64,000 bases of DNA from Dioscorea cayenensis subsp. rotundata (GCF_009730915.1 NC_052476.1:19077257-19141256), one strand, 5' to 3'. Positions 9,314 to 22,800 are shown, counted from the first letter of the stretch. The notes: generated by a model not told the origin, from the sequence alone. Numbers and translations: made by a program.

Positions 9314-12300
9314 TCATTTTCTTTTATCATCCCTGTGTTGTCTTTCTCTGTGAAACTCATCACCTCTGCTTTGCAAATTGCTATCCGTGTTCCTTCTCCC
9401 TTGATCACCCTCGTACTTCCTGTGCTTGTCGCTATCCGATCCCTCCTTAGCATGTCTACTGCTGCTTGAACTTCTGTGATCTACATTGCCCTTGTGTCTG
9501 TTGCTTTCATGCCGCTTATGTTGCTCTCTAACTTCATACCTTTCTCTAGCTCCCTTATCCCTGTTATGAGCATCAGCCCTTTCAGTTCCTCGATTCCTCT
9601 CATAGTCTCTTTCAGTTCTTCTTCTTGGATGATCATCATCACGCCTCGGTCTGTCCACCCGCTCTCTGCCAGTTTGTTTTGGATCATCATCACGTCCGTG
9701 TCTATCCGAGCGATCTCTGCCACCTCTTCTTTCGTCATCATCATCAGGTCCGCGTGTTGATATACGCTCATTGTCTCTCTGTTTTGACCGCTCAGCATCC
9801 CGGTGATCCACCTTCCGTTTCTTTGATTTTTCTTGGCCTTGCAGATCATCTTCATCAAACAGCATCTCGTATCTGCGACAGATAGCTAAGCTAATGAGTA
9901 CATGAATCCTTCTTTTTGTTAAGTGCGAGTTAGAAAGCAACAAACCTCTTATTATCACCACCACCACCACCACGCTGTGTGTCATCTTTAAGAACATATT
10001 TTGGACCTTGTTGCTTGTTATTAGAGCTATTGCCACACTCCCTGGCAATGTGATCAGTAGCACCACACTTGAAACAGCCACCTGCAGGGACATCAGGGAG
10101 AAAAAAAAAATTATGGACCTGTTGGTATTATGGGGGATAAGACTGCACAAAAAAGAGTAAAAGAGTGGTAGGGTTTGTAGCCACAACCAAAATAAAAAAT
10201 TTCTGAAAGTCAGTTGTCTTATAAAATTTAAAGGTAGAGATTCACCTTTATTGGTATTATTCCTTGTGCCATGTCTAAATTGTCCCCATAGTTTAGCAAC
10301 ACTTTGGCTGAAGTCCACATGTATCCTTCTGTCATCAATTAATGTATTGTCCATCTGTTGTGATCATTAAGTTACAGAAAGAAACACAAACTACATGAGA
10401 AAACTATTTCATTAACATTTACATGAAAACTCAACTCAATTTGTTTCTGTCCAGTAGGAGTGGTTATAAACTGGTTGTCATCAAGGAGAAAGTAGAATCT
10501 ATTAAATAATTCAAACTGTTAAACAAATTCAGTAAATTCCTTTTGAGATTTCTATGTTGTATGGACTAAATAGGTTAATTTCTAAAAGGTCTTACCATCA
10601 CTAAATTAAGATGCTATTAGAACCAAGTTTAAATATTTTTATCTTACTTTTCTTCAGAAACATTTCAAAGAATGCTTGTTTGCAATGTTTTTCTTTAGGC
10701 GCCCTTACTGTTGTTACCTTATTCAAGCCCAAGGGCAAAAAAATTGCATCCTTACCATCAGGCTGTATTTGGTCATCACCGAAATCTCAGGACATTGAGG
10801 CTAAAAGATAAAAGGTAAAGTTGAGATACATTTAGGTCAATGCACAATAATATGCATGACAATTAAGTTGTTTGGGAATCAATATGATCATTTTGAAATA
10901 AAGAGATAAGTAAACAATGGAAAAACCATGGATTCATTTAAACTAAATTCTGAGTAGATTGACCAAGACATGTAATTCTGTGTATTGGGCATGATATTGT
11001 GAAAACCTAGACAAATTAATTTTGATTTTCTGAACACAGACTCTGTAGAAGAAAAACAAAATACCAAGACAATAGCATCACAGATAAAAGCATCAGAATG
11101 AAAATGTGGAATCATGAATTAAGCTCACAGTCATGCAGAGAGCAAAACCAATTACCTTAAAATACGCTCGTTCGCATGCCTCTTTAGTTTCAAATTCTAG
11201 CAATATAATGTGAATGATAATCAGCACACAAAAACAGTGAAAAGATTAAAAATTGCATAGTGAAAATTAATGACTAATTACTATTGGCAATAATATATAT
11301 AAGCTTACACTCATTGTTTTAAGAAAACAATCTTTCCCTAAGAATCACCTGTTTGTCATTTCATAAAAGCATGTTCCATATGCAAAAAGGTTCCAATAGA
11401 GTACTGACTCATTTCAAAAATGAAAAAAATGCTGAAACTAAGGTGGCATCTGTGCATTGACCCAATTTAAAATCTACAGTGTTGCAGCAGGATAGCAATT
11501 GGCTTTTTTCATGGTCTGAGTATAGGGTTCTAATCCATGTGTCATCTCTACACTTCTTTTTGGGTTGTCTTGCACTCATTTTCATAGTAGTTAGATGAGT
11601 TGTAATAACCTTATGAGCATCCAGTTGAGACAAGTAAAAATCTAGTATTAGGGAGGAACTAAAGATGATCAACTTATTCATTTCAGGTGTCAGGTTGCTC
11701 AAATTAGGTCTGAGCACAAAAAGCCTATTGTAATCATTGCTGCGAAAGCCAAAATCATTCTCTGTTACTTAATCCACAGAAATAACTTCTATAGAACCCC
11801 AACTCAATAACCTACCAAGCCTTGGTAGGTTATTGAGTTGGGGTTCAAGGCTTGGTAGGTGCAACTTGATGCAATCTTTCTGCTTTAGTACTTCACATTA
11901 ACATTCTTGTAAACAAATAAATCGTATTATTTAAAAATTAGCAATAGACTTAGCAGATATACAATAAACAAAGCAAACAACTCACCAATGAAAGCATAGC
12001 ATAAGCTGTCTCCAGTCTTAAAATCACGAATTATATCAGCCCTGCGACCAAACAAGAAAAAAAAAAGCAATTTATTCATGATAGAGAAAACATGGAGCAG
12101 CTTCTCAGATGAACATCAAATAGGATAACTCACGATGTTACCGTCCCAAAACGAGAAAAGATTGTATGCAGATCTTCATCCTGTATTTACCGGTATATTA
12201 TATAAAAGAGAGACATCACTTACAAAATTTAGGATTGAGATATGGAAGACCTCAATGAGCATATTTAAAAATTTCAACCAAGAATGTAGCCAATTCTTTA

Positions 12301-15300
12301 AAGAAGATGATCTTGAGCAAAACCAATATAGAATATTTTTTTGTCTTCCAAGTTGCTATAAAACTAAGGCATGCAAATTAAAAGCATAACATGACCATAT
12401 TAGAAGACACCAAAGCAGTAAACAATGATCACTAACTTGTGTAACAGGGTTAAGTTTACAAACAAATAAGACATTCTCTGGTGGTTTTATCTCGGCATCT
12501 GGAATGTCTCCAATCTGTCCACACAAAAGGATAAATTAGAAAATAGACAAAAGTCACTTCTTCATATGGCAAGATGCAAAAATTCTATGTGGTAGGTCTT
12601 ACACTTTCAAGAAGAGCTGCATTAGTAAATGCTTCTTTCTTGCGGATAACCTCCTCAAGCTCTCCTGGCCCCACTGTCTCATCGAAGGGAACCCAATCAT
12701 CCTCTAAACGCTCTTCTGCTATCTGCATTGTGGCAATGCCAAGCAACATAAGTTTAGCAGAAGAAGAACTAAAAATTAAGACATATCATGAGCTCAATTA
12801 TCCAATAGCGATGCTTGAAGAAGTCTGTGTTTCATGGTTAACATTTAGCACTTATCATCTTACTCAAATACCACACTCCATTATGGCCCTCAGTCATGAA
12901 CAGAATCAAAATCCAAATGATTGATGGACTATGAGATTATTAAAAACTGTAGCAGAAGCACATTGGAAGTGGCTCTCCTATATAATGTACAGACATAACA
13001 TACTTCAAATGTATGAGAAGCTTTGAGTTAATATTAACTTTTCAAGTGCCATGTTATTGACAAGTTGATCATACTAATTGATTACCTCCTCTGGTGGCTT
13101 GCCCTCTGGAGACTTCTCTGGAATAAATTCAGGAAGTTGGGGTGGATCATCAAAAGGATCATCCAGGACATATGTATGTTTGATCCTATTACATCACGAA
13201 GGAGGGTTATCACAGATCATGAGAAATATATATATATATATATATATATTTCATAAAACACAAGGGTAAGAAAACAGCTAACAAAAAGCAGCTTTTGTAA
13301 AATATTGCTGAAAAAGAAAACAATTTATTATTGTAATAGTCTGCTGACAGAAGTCAAGATGAAATAATGGCAATCATAGACAACACAAGGAATCAAGTAA
13401 AACTTATTGAGTCTTTTGGATTTCTTAGTCAAACATAGCAGTTTAAAACAATAGTGAAGAAGTTTTTGAATTATAAATCTTTAGCTTAAGTTTCTAATAC
13501 CAATGGAGTAGAGAGTTCTCACTCATGAACCACTGGGAAAAAAACAATCAATGAATAATAAACCAATTATCACTGCATGATGACATCAATAATCAGTCGT
13601 AGAATAATGAAAATAAATGCCATTGATTTTAAAAAAATATATCTAATTTTATAATACAGAATTTAATGACAAAATTTATGATAAAACAAACCTAAAACAA
13701 ACCTGATATCTTTGAAAGGCCGGCCTTTATCATCAGCATATGCTTCATTTATTTTGGCCAAGGTGTCCAAGCCTTCTTTTTCTTCAACCACCCCAAATAC
13801 CTGCACATGTTGTGGATTTATCTCATCTATTTGGTTGGCAATTTATTGCAATAAGAATACAAAAATAAAACAAACACTTACAGTGTGTTTTCCATCAAGA
13901 TAATCAAGATCATCCCGTAGTGTGAAATAGAACTTTAAAAAACAACAAACAAAACATAATGAGAGAAGAGCTAGATCAACCGCATAATGATTAAATATCA
14001 AAGAGAAGTATCAGAAGAATCAATAAGAGCTAAGAATTAGAGTTTTGCTTGGTAGGACAAGAATTAGAGCTTGCAACTCTTGTGAAAATGTAAATAAAGA
14101 AGTGTCTTCTCTGTGAAAAATATGTTTCGTACAACAGACAAGTCATCACACTATATGCATTAAACCTATACTCACTCAAAATGAGGGGCATTGCCAAAGA
14201 AGACTGATTCCATAGAACTACAAAAGAAAAGGTAAAGTTTCTATCATTCACTCATACTTCCCACAGATGCATGTCCTAAACAATTGTCAAAAGCAAATTC
14301 ACTAGTCCCTATCCTGTATAAAAAAGAAAATTAAAAAAGCTATATTAGAGTGTTGCCTATTTGATGTTACTGAACTTTGAAAAGAGCGAAGGTTCCAATT
14401 ATCCAAGATGTTTTGGCACTAAGTCCCTTAAAGATTCAACAGCTATTGATAGTGATCATGTTTTTAAGTTTTAATGTCATCCACACAGATTTTCAAAGGA
14501 GTAACATTCACCATGATCATCTTATAGGTAGTTATGTACATTGTAAATTATCTATACTTTTCTCATACCAAGTGCAGAGATAAAATTTGTTATAAATAAT
14601 ATAAGAGGAATGGCTAAGATTTAGAATGTGAATAGTTAATAGCCAACAAAATCATTCATTAACATTTGAAATATAAACAAACTAATTCACATATTAAATT
14701 TGTTTGATGCCAATCTAGTATGGTGCAGTCTGCTTCATCATAAGGTAGCCTTCAGCATCTTACTTGTCCCTCACTGAAGCTCCAATCTAAATTACTAAAA
14801 CTAGTTGTTAACAAAACTAACTTCAAACATGGAACAATATTCACACTTCTCATATCAAAACAGTTGCAGGGGAACAAAACTGTAGATTATCAAACGTCCC
14901 TGACAAGAAACTTGCTTGTTTATATTTTTACCACATAGGTATCTCATATTTGAAAACATGAACAAACAAATCATCATCAAGTTCAGGAAATATATATATA
15001 TATATATATAATAAAGGATCATAACATAACAGAGCAAAAGTTCTACCTGAGAAGCATTGTAGTTCTCCCCAGCACTGGCCATTGCCACAGTACCAGTTTT
15101 AGGAATGTTTTAAATCAGGGTGGATTTCATCATCAAAGAAGCGAGCCTGATCACCATACAAAAATCTGAAATGAAAATGTGAGGCATTGTCCAGTGACTG
15201 AAAATGTTGATGAGTCATATGATACATGCAACTATGTATAATGCACTTATGGCAACTAGTACAACAAACACATCAGACAAGCCTTGAACAGCAAATAGCA

Positions 15301-16148
15301 CAAGAAATTTCAATAGCACTTCTATTGCAAATAGCACATACAATCTAAAAGCTTAATCTAAGTCCCACTCAACATTATGCTCTCATTGAAAAATGTAAAT
15401 ATGACATATAGCCCACTATAAAATTTAAAAGTGTATACACAGTTTCTCCTGTCACAGTTTCACTCCCATCAATTAATGTGCCCTTACCAAAAATATGAAT
15501 CCTATTGCCCTGGCATTTGCCCTAAGATAGTGAATTAGTTACAGAACCATTAAACTAAGCCAACTGATTCACCGAAAAACACATCAGCATTCACTCCTAT
15601 AGCTCACAATAACCAACATAGCACCAAGATGCCACATTCTGCACTTAATTCAGTACATTAATTCCAAAACAAAAGAAACAATGCAGGTTAACATTTCAAT
15701 TTCTATATAAACCGCAGTAGTATTAACAAATAAAGGATCACATGCACATCAAGTAAACAATCATCCAACTAAAACATCAGTCCCATGAACAAGTTTGCAG
15801 CAATAAAAACACTAACTTGTAAACAGATTCACCACCGGTGCCAGTCCCCGTCCGATCACCAGTCTGCGCCAAAAAATCCTTCTCAACTTTGTGAAACAAA
15901 CATCCATTATAGTACTTCATCCTGCAAACAAACACATAATCACTCAAATCCACAACAAGAATCCAACAAATTACACCAAAAATTACAAAAATTCAAAAAT
16001 AAGAGCATCAAAACACAACTCAATAACAAATCAATCATAGAGATCCATACTTGCAGAGCTTGAGGAAGTTCTTGGACGTGAGAGGGCATCGATCGGCGTG
16101 GAGATCCACGACGATGTCTCCCAAGCTCGTCACGATCAGCACCGACAT
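9314..16148 (-). CDS. CYP59: CYP59-like multidomain cyclophilin (PPIase + RRM + zinc knuckle)
   Basis: Fourteen exons on the minus strand: 16051-16148, 15817-15921, 15047-15165, 13882-13932, 13703-13800, 13086-13185, 12603-12722, 12437-12514, 12134-12180, 11986-12041, 11156-11196, 10246-10354, 9946-10081 and 9314-9872. All have GT..AG borders and matching phases. With one base removed in exon 3 the product is 571 aa. It has a cyclophilin-type prolyl isomerase domain (about 1-165, starting [20 protein letters not shown], with [14 protein letters not shown]), an RRM (about 242-320, [10 protein letters not shown] and CYAFIEFE), a CCHC zinc knuckle at about 342-355 ([14 protein letters not shown]) and an RS/RD/RE-rich tail (386-571). 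This is the domain order of Arabidopsis CYP59, a nuclear protein that binds SR proteins and the RNA polymerase II C-terminal domain. As given, exon 3 contains an extra base at 15101, which creates TAA after about 89 residues. The other 13 exons are clean, so an assembly error or recent lesion is more likely than an old pseudogene. Confidence 0.93.
11794..11846. repeat. Perfect 26-bp inverted repeat with a 1-base centre (CYP59 intron 10)
   Basis: Positions 11794-11819 are exactly reverse-complementary to 11821-11846, with a single C between them. The arms start GAACCCCAACTC and end CTACCAAG. A further direct copy of the inner arm (GGCTTGGTAGGT) follows at 11849-11860. It has no transposon-like flanks or target duplication. 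It could extrude as a cruciform or fold as an RNA hairpin. Confidence 0.95.
13227..13250. repeat. (TA)n microsatellite in CYP59 intron 5
   Basis: About twelve TA units lie just upstream, on the + strand, of the intron between CYP59 exons 5 and 6. A similar run is at 14990-15011 in intron 3. Confidence 0.85.
15099..15101 (-). other. Frameshift and premature stop in CYP59 exon 3
   Basis: Exon 3 reads ..HPDLKHS followed by TAA. Dropping the single A at 15101 (T on the coding strand) restores [18 protein letters not shown] and the correct phase at the exon's 3' end. Exon 3 is 119 bases, and one base less gives exact agreement with exon 4. The conserved cyclophilin active-site region continues directly after the break. 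Confidence 0.85.
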
Positions 16149-17035
16149 CGCTGCTCCGTTTCACTGCGAGCTTCTCGCGAGGGTTCCAAAGACGAGGTTT
16201 TTGAGAGGGATTTCTATGGAATGAATATCGGATCTGGGTTTGTTATCGGGTCGTATAGGATCCGAATCCGATAGTTTCGTAATCGGGTCGGATTTGTTGG
16301 GATTTTTTTACTATACACCCTGAAAAACTCATATTTGCACAAATTCTTCTACAGTCCTTTCATTTTTTTCATTTCATGATGTTCTTTTATCTCAATATTA
16401 AAAAAACATTGAAATTTTATAGTGAAATAATGGTATGGTAATTTTTCCCTAAAAAACTGTTTTAATTAATTAAATTGATAGAACCCATGCAACAAAATCT
16501 ATGATCTCATCGGATTCTTTTGATACTAGAAAATTTGAAGTACAACAAAACATAATTTTTTATATATCATCGGTTTATTTTGCAAATAAAACAGTAATTT
16601 AGTGTAAAAGATAATTAAATAGAGCATAATTTCATAGATTTTAAAAAAAATCATAAGCACAACCAAAAGATAAAATTACTCTCAGTTAAAATAAAAATTG
16701 ATAATATTTCTTTTAATATTTTTTATCACAACAAAATATAAGAAAAATTATATGTTGAGCATTAAAACATTAAACATATAAGCACTTATGTTGGAATTTA
16801 ACCATTTATATTGTGTTGTATAGCTTATACTGGTTGTTCTTACTTGCAAATCAAAACGGACCCATAAAATTTTGAGTGAAATTAATTACATTCAAATATC
16901 AAATCTCATTGATATATATAAACTTTATTTTCGTGATTGAATATGTAATTAACAACTAATCATACATTATGCTTCTCAATTACATAGCTCCAAATTTACA
17001 CCACCTCAAAGTTCATATAATTCATTAATTGATAA
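16149..17035. other. CYP59 upstream region / GARP gene 3' flank
   Basis: The first 100 bases carry the presumed 5' UTR and promoter of CYP59. From about 16300 a stretch of the type TTTACTATACACCCTGAAAAACTC resembles sequence upstream of AUG2 at 37140 and ends of repeats near 47.7 kb. The rest is AT-rich without a recognisable gene. Confidence 0.5.
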
Positions 17036-19445
17036 TCAAGAACAATAATTTGGTGATGAAATTGTGAGCTCTAAATTTATATGACTATTGTTTATACATT
17101 TAGTACTATCGGTATATTTTCTTTTCGACATCAGTTTTCGATTATTTGTTCTCTCATTGTCTTCATATTTTTCATAAGAGGATGATAGAGTTAACTCGCA
17201 TTGTTTATCGACTTGAGAATTTTCGTCTCGCAAGTAAACTACTTCCTCAACTGATGATCTGCATAGCATGATAAAAAAATATATTTTAAATTTTAGATAA
17301 AATATAAATAAAATAAAATTATATATATATAATATGTTGAGTTAAAGAGTTATTACACTTCAGACAAAGAGTTGTTGAGGACTTCATGATCTGAAACTAA
17401 AATTGTGAGACTTGAGCTTTGGTTGCTTATGCTTCTGTACATCTGAAACATTATAACAATTAAATTTAGTTGTTAGTAAGTTTATTTATGAAGTATTTTA
17501 AAAAAATGAAATTATTATTATTATTACTATTATTATTATTATTATTTTGATGACGGTAGAAAAAGTCATGTCATGGGTGTGCAGAGCTCATATTGCCTAG
17601 TTCCAGAATCAGAGTATTCTCTAGTTCTGACTTATCACAGTCTGACGTGCGTCCTCAGAAAAAAGTTAATGACACATGTCAGGCTGTGATAGATCAGAAC
17701 TAGGGTATACCCCAGTTCTGGAATCAGGCAATATGACCTCGGACGTGCACCGGTGTAGAGCTAATTATATTCCACACATCTGTGGCTCACCTTGGGTGAG
17801 CTGCAATTTAAACCCGCTTCTTTAATATAACATGAGCATTCTATAGTCTATACAAAAAACCTTATGTCAATAGACCAAAAGGTCATTGACCAATTAACTA
17901 TTAATGATTGGTTTATATATATAAAGAAAATATTCATATGAGTTTCACTTTGATTTGATTTTAGTTTAGAGGAATTAAAGAGTGTCGAACTTGCACCTTA
18001 ATATTTTTTATTAGAAAAAAATTGTGAGTAATTACTAATATACTATTATAAAAATTAAATTTGTTTTTGTTTTTAATGCAAAGTTATGGATGAAAAATAA
18101 CTTACAAATTTTATAAAAGCTTAAATTGATCTTTATTTGTTTAAAATAAAAGAAGAGGAAGATGTAATTGTTAGCTTTAATTAATATTTTACAGAAATTT
18201 TGTAGTAATTTTTTTATTAAAAAAATTGGTATATAAATAAATAAGAATGATTTGCAGAAATATATAAAAAGCAATAAAATTTTTGCAAATATGCACTCTT
18301 AATTAATAACTAAGGGTTTTAAATCAAAATTAATAAATAAATATATAATATAAACATTAAGAAGAGCAAAATCTAATGAGGAATATAATTACAGTAACAT
18401 CAAAATTAATAATTTTGAAAAAAAAAAATAGAATAAACTAATGTTTCTTTTAAAAAAAAAAAATCTAACCTTAGAATGTTATTTTCCATCACATGTTTTC
18501 ATGATTTGGTACCAAAAGTAATATATATAAATATATATTTTTATATATATTACTTGGTTCATACTCTTCAACATCTAATTTAGTGACATAAATTAGAGAT
18601 TAACAAGCATATAATGTAATCCAGTCATTTATAATAGAACTGAAATTTTATGCTTATATATCCTTAAATCATATTAACCATTAACAATTAAGAAAATGTA
18701 ATATTTTGCTGAGTATTAAAATATAAAACTAAGAAATTCTTGACATAGTTATAGATTTATAGGAACTAATTAAGAATAATCTTATTCAGATATTTTTAAA
18801 AAACAGAACTCTAGCTATAAACAGTTCTTAATTAATAATTTATCATATGAAATATATCATTGCTATAGTTTGCAGAATTAATTAGTTCAGAAATCTGTTT
18901 TAATGTATAGTGTCAGTACTACTATACGTATCTTAATTTGTCCTGCAAGAATTACACTTGATAAACAATAAAATAATTATTAATCATATGAAATAATAAC
19001 TAAAAACAAATAATAATTAATTTCAAGTTTTGGGATGGAATTAAAAGAATGAAGTACCTGAAGATGGCTTTTGACATGAGAAATACTGAGTCCTTTTACA
19101 CCCATTAATTGAAGTATATGCTTTGGAGTTGCTTCTGCATATTAAGTATAAAACATTAATTACTTAATCAATGATAATAATCATAATATATTCTTCAAAA
19201 AAAAAAGCAAAAAAAATGAAAATAAATAAATAAACAATTAAGAAAGATTATATTAAACTGATCATGAGTGCATGTCTAGATGGTCCAATGAGAGTTGAAG
19301 TACAATAATAAGAAATCAAAATTAAGTAGATGCAAACACTTGTTTGTTTCTCTCTTTAATTATGTGTTCATTAAATCTTCTATCAAATCCATACAACTAA
19401 TATATATATATATAAAGCTTATCATCTTTTTTTTTCCAAGGTTCA

Positions 19446-19484
<39 letters not shown>

Positions 19485-19893
19485 TGCAGACAAAATTATT
19501 ATTCTTTTATTAAGATATACATGACCAAACCTACAAAAGTTTACAGCTCTCTATATATATGTTTATAGAAAGATCTCTAGTTTTAATTGCTTCCAAAAAA
19601 TAGAGAATTGAGAAGAACAACAAAATTAACTAATGAGAAATCAATCAAGTTAATTAAATAGATCACCATGCATATATAAAATATATATATATATATATAT
19701 TTGCATGCATGCATGGTGCAAGAAAAGGCAAAGTAGGGGTAAACATGCAAGATCTTGAAAGAAACTTACTATGATGGCCTCCGAGGCAATTGACGGCCTC
19801 GACGAAAAGACGGTGGAGATCTTCGGTCCATCGAATGCGCGGTGTATCCGATCTATTGTATTGCCTCACTGCTCTCCTTACAGAGTCCTTCAT
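17036..19893 (-). CDS. GARP/G2-like (MYB-related) transcription factor, 169 aa
   Basis: Four exons on the minus strand, 19770-19893, 19058-19134, 17357-17442 and 17036-17258, join in phase into 170 codons including the stop. The DNA-binding GARP (SHLQKYF-class) domain is split over exons 1-3: DTPRIRWTEDLHRLFVEAV, then HHKATPKHILQLM, then KGLSVSHVKSHLQ and MYRS. The motif immediately before the domain (VRQYNRSDTPR) fits the small G2-like group with VR.Y.RS..PR. The C-terminus carries LELTIS, a possible EAR-type repression motif. The start is the ATG at 19891-19893; the same frame is open upstream to a TGA at about 19996 but has no ATG, giving a His/Leu-rich stretch that is probably 5' UTR. It should act in the nucleus as a DNA-binding regulator; targets are unknown. 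Intron 2 (1.6 kb) contains a fold-back element and a SINE-like sequence. Confidence 0.88.
17573..17755. repeat. Fold-back element (about 65-75 bp arms) in the GARP gene intron
   Basis: The left arm 17584-17650 (ATATTGCCTAGTTCCAGAAT, CTAGTTCTGAC, ATCACAGTCTGAC) is nearly the reverse complement of 17673-17745. About nine in ten arm positions pair, around a loop of roughly 20 bases. It looks like a fold-back MITE. The intron transcript would form a long imperfect hairpin. I could not define a target duplication. Confidence 0.85.
17800..17890 (-). repeat. SINE-like tRNA-derived head
   Basis: On the minus strand the sequence contains a box A-like stretch (TTTTGGTCTATTGACATAAGG) and, about 55 bases on, a box B-like stretch (GCGGGTTTAAATTGC). 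This spacing is expected for a tRNA-derived SINE. Tail and target duplication were not resolved. Confidence 0.45.
19451..19480. repeat. (CT)15 microsatellite in GARP intron 1
   Basis: A run of fifteen CT units lies in the first intron of the G2-like gene (GA on the transcribed sense strand). Confidence 0.9.
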
Positions 19894-22800
19894 GAGATGA
19901 TGAAGATGATGATGATGAAGATGAAGAAGGTGATGAAAATGAAGATGAAGGGGTTTGTAAAGGTGAGGAGGAGAAGTTAGGCTGCCTTCCCTCAATCAAG
20001 CAAAGGATTTACCAACTTGTTCTAACACTATTTATGAAATGTTAGACATTTTTGCCACTTCTCTGACCAAGTCCAGTCAAACATTCTCACTTATTAAAGT
20101 TGAATAAAACCCTAGTTTGATATCTGTGTGTGTGTGTGTGTGTGTGTGTGTGCATGTACATCTACTTTTTGGCAAATTAGGGTTTTCTATATTTATTTAC
20201 TTACAATATTGTATTGGTAAAGAGTTAATTACTTAGTTTAATTTATTATAAAAAGTGGATTAATTTAAGAAGAAGTCGGGTTTTTAATTTCTCAAAGAGG
20301 TTTTTGTTAGAAAAATAAATTTATACTTGTAAATGGTGATATGTTAATAATGAATTGATTATACTGTATTGTATAGTATAATAGTGTCTTAATTTCAAAA
20401 TGAGATTAAAACATATAGTTTAATTTGTAATGGTAGATTGATTAAGGTAAGAGGAAGTCTGTTTTTGGCTTTTTTTTTTCCCAAAAAAAGTTTTTGTTGT
20501 AAGAATAAACTAAATATTTGTGAAAGAATAAGTTTTTATAATTTATTAGTATAAGATATCTATTATGTTTATGTATTAATTTTTTGCGAAAATGTTGGAA
20601 AAATAATCTAATATGAATCACATTTTTCATGATTAAAAGGGTTTGATTTTTTTTTTTTATAAATGATAAAGAAAGGTAAACTTAAAAAAAAAGTAAATTA
20701 GGGTTTTAGTTAGTGAAGCAATATATATATATAATGTCATGACGCACTAGATGAATAGATTATATAAAACAGAAACAAGACTTGAGATTAGAGTCCAAAG
20801 AAAGAGATAATTAACTTTGATTTATTTAAAAGTCATGACATTAGCATCCATTACTTAACTAAACATAATTAATTTATAAATAAGTAACTTTTAATTATTC
20901 TATTTCAACATCATCTTTTGTGGATAATGTTCAATATATACATGATGAAAATCTTTTACCATTGTTCTTATGTATTACTTAATAAACTCTTCATCTTTTA
21001 TTTTTTTATTTTTTATATATTCTACATATAATTCTTAAGTATATCTTTCAAATTTTCTACATTTATTATTATCATTTAATAATTAAACACGTGCTTAATT
21101 TAGCCATATATATATATATATATATAACCGATATGGAATTAGTACAAATAATAATAATAATTATTATAAAATATAAAACGTGAGGAACTCAACCTACTGG
21201 GATTGACATATATGTGGTTCATATGAATTACTTTTAGTACTGAAATGTTGAATTCAAGGTTGCAAACTTTTATTTATTTATTTATTTTTAATTACTTATC
21301 TTGAAGAACAATGAGAAAATGTACATCAAGATAATTACATCAACAAAGAGAAGAATTATAAGGTTTTTTATTGACATTCTCTCTCTTTTTCTTGGACTAG
21401 ATCAAATTGACATCACATTTATTGCATATTTTGTTTTTGTTTTCAACCATGTATATAGTGCTTGTATATGATTTTTTTTTTTTAACTTTAATATTAACAA
21501 CACCACAAATATAATATTCTTCACATGATTGATAATGAAATTATTTTATGTATTCAAGTATGTCTTTCTGATAGGGAAAAGGAATATATATATATATATA
21601 TATGGTGAAATTTTATAAAATAAAATTACTAAAAATATCTAGTCTTGATGATTAATTATTCTCTATATTTTATCATGTGATATAATTGAAGAATTTTTCC
21701 TATAATGAAAATGTTAGAAATATCTAATCGATTATTATTATTATTTTTGTATTATCGATTTTAGCTTTTTTATATAAGCTTCATATACATCATAAGTATG
21801 AGCCTCACTAATATTATAAAAAAAGTTTAATTTCATATTGCATAACATTTAAGTTGATATTTTAAAAAAATAAAGTCATATATTTAATGGATTAAAACAA
21901 AATTATAATAAATAAATTAGACCGTCTTTTGTTAATGCAAATACACACATGAAAATTGTAGGCGAATGTATTCAAATTTTTGAAGAATGTAGAACAAACA
22001 AGAAGTCAAAAACTGTGACTTAGCAAAAACCTGAAAAGAAAAGTCATTGGACCATTTCTATCATCTTCATGTCAATAAAAGACGGTACCAACTCTTGAAG
22101 TTTTAATCTCTTATATTGCCATTGTAAACAACTAAACTTGATATCAAACTTCTTCCAAATAAAAGAAAAACATGTTTTTGTTTTTCCAAATAAACTATTT
22201 ATATTATGTGTAAATCTTGAAAAACATTAATTGCATTATATTCTCTTGTATTAATATCGACATTGATTAGGTAGAGATGGACTAGGTATTTACAAAATTA
22301 AGCTCAAAAGATCCATTTTGGAGACATAAAATACACTTGTTTGAATTTTCGTATTCAAGAGGTCGATGATTGAGTTATGTTCAAATAAAAATAAACTCTA
22401 TAAAAAAAAAAATCAATCATACAATTAATACACCATGTTATTTTTTTTCATATTGTAATTCTAACCATGCTCATACGCAATTATTAAAAAACATACTATC
22501 ATTATTATTATCAAGAATTTTTCACTATACTTTGTTTTTTTTATCTAATTGAATTTCAAAAGAAGAGTAGAATTGAAAGATTACCTAAATTATATAATAT
22601 ATATTTAATTTTACGGTAAAAAATATAGAATGAGTCAACAATTGATGAGATAAGAGAATCGAATTGTATCATTGAATTTTCCATATATTAATTACAAAAC
22701 TTACAATTACATCTATGTAGATGTAATCAAAATTTTTTGCTCGGAATGTATGAAATTAAGAGTTTTCAAAAAGGGTATAAGTGGAACAAAAAGGCTGATA

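Noticed and set aside
9481..9858. Open frames opposite to and overlapping the last CYP59 exon
   Set aside because: They mirror the Arg/Asp-rich tail codons of CYP59. They have no homology of their own, while the minus-strand frame fits the family.
9314..10354. A continuous 346-codon frame spanning the last three CYP59 exons
   Set aside because: It reads through two introns that happen to lack stops. The spliced form gives the zinc knuckle and known domain order; the read-through text is hydrophobic nonsense.
19663..19995. A longer GARP protein starting in a His/Leu-rich stretch upstream of 19893
   Set aside because: The frame upstream of 19893 has no ATG before a stop near 19996. The His run comes from a CAT-type repeat in the leader.
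22708..22729. Short palindrome ATTACATCTA..TAGATGTAAT
   Set aside because: Ten-base arms in AT-rich DNA are expected by chance over this length, and nothing functional lies nearby.
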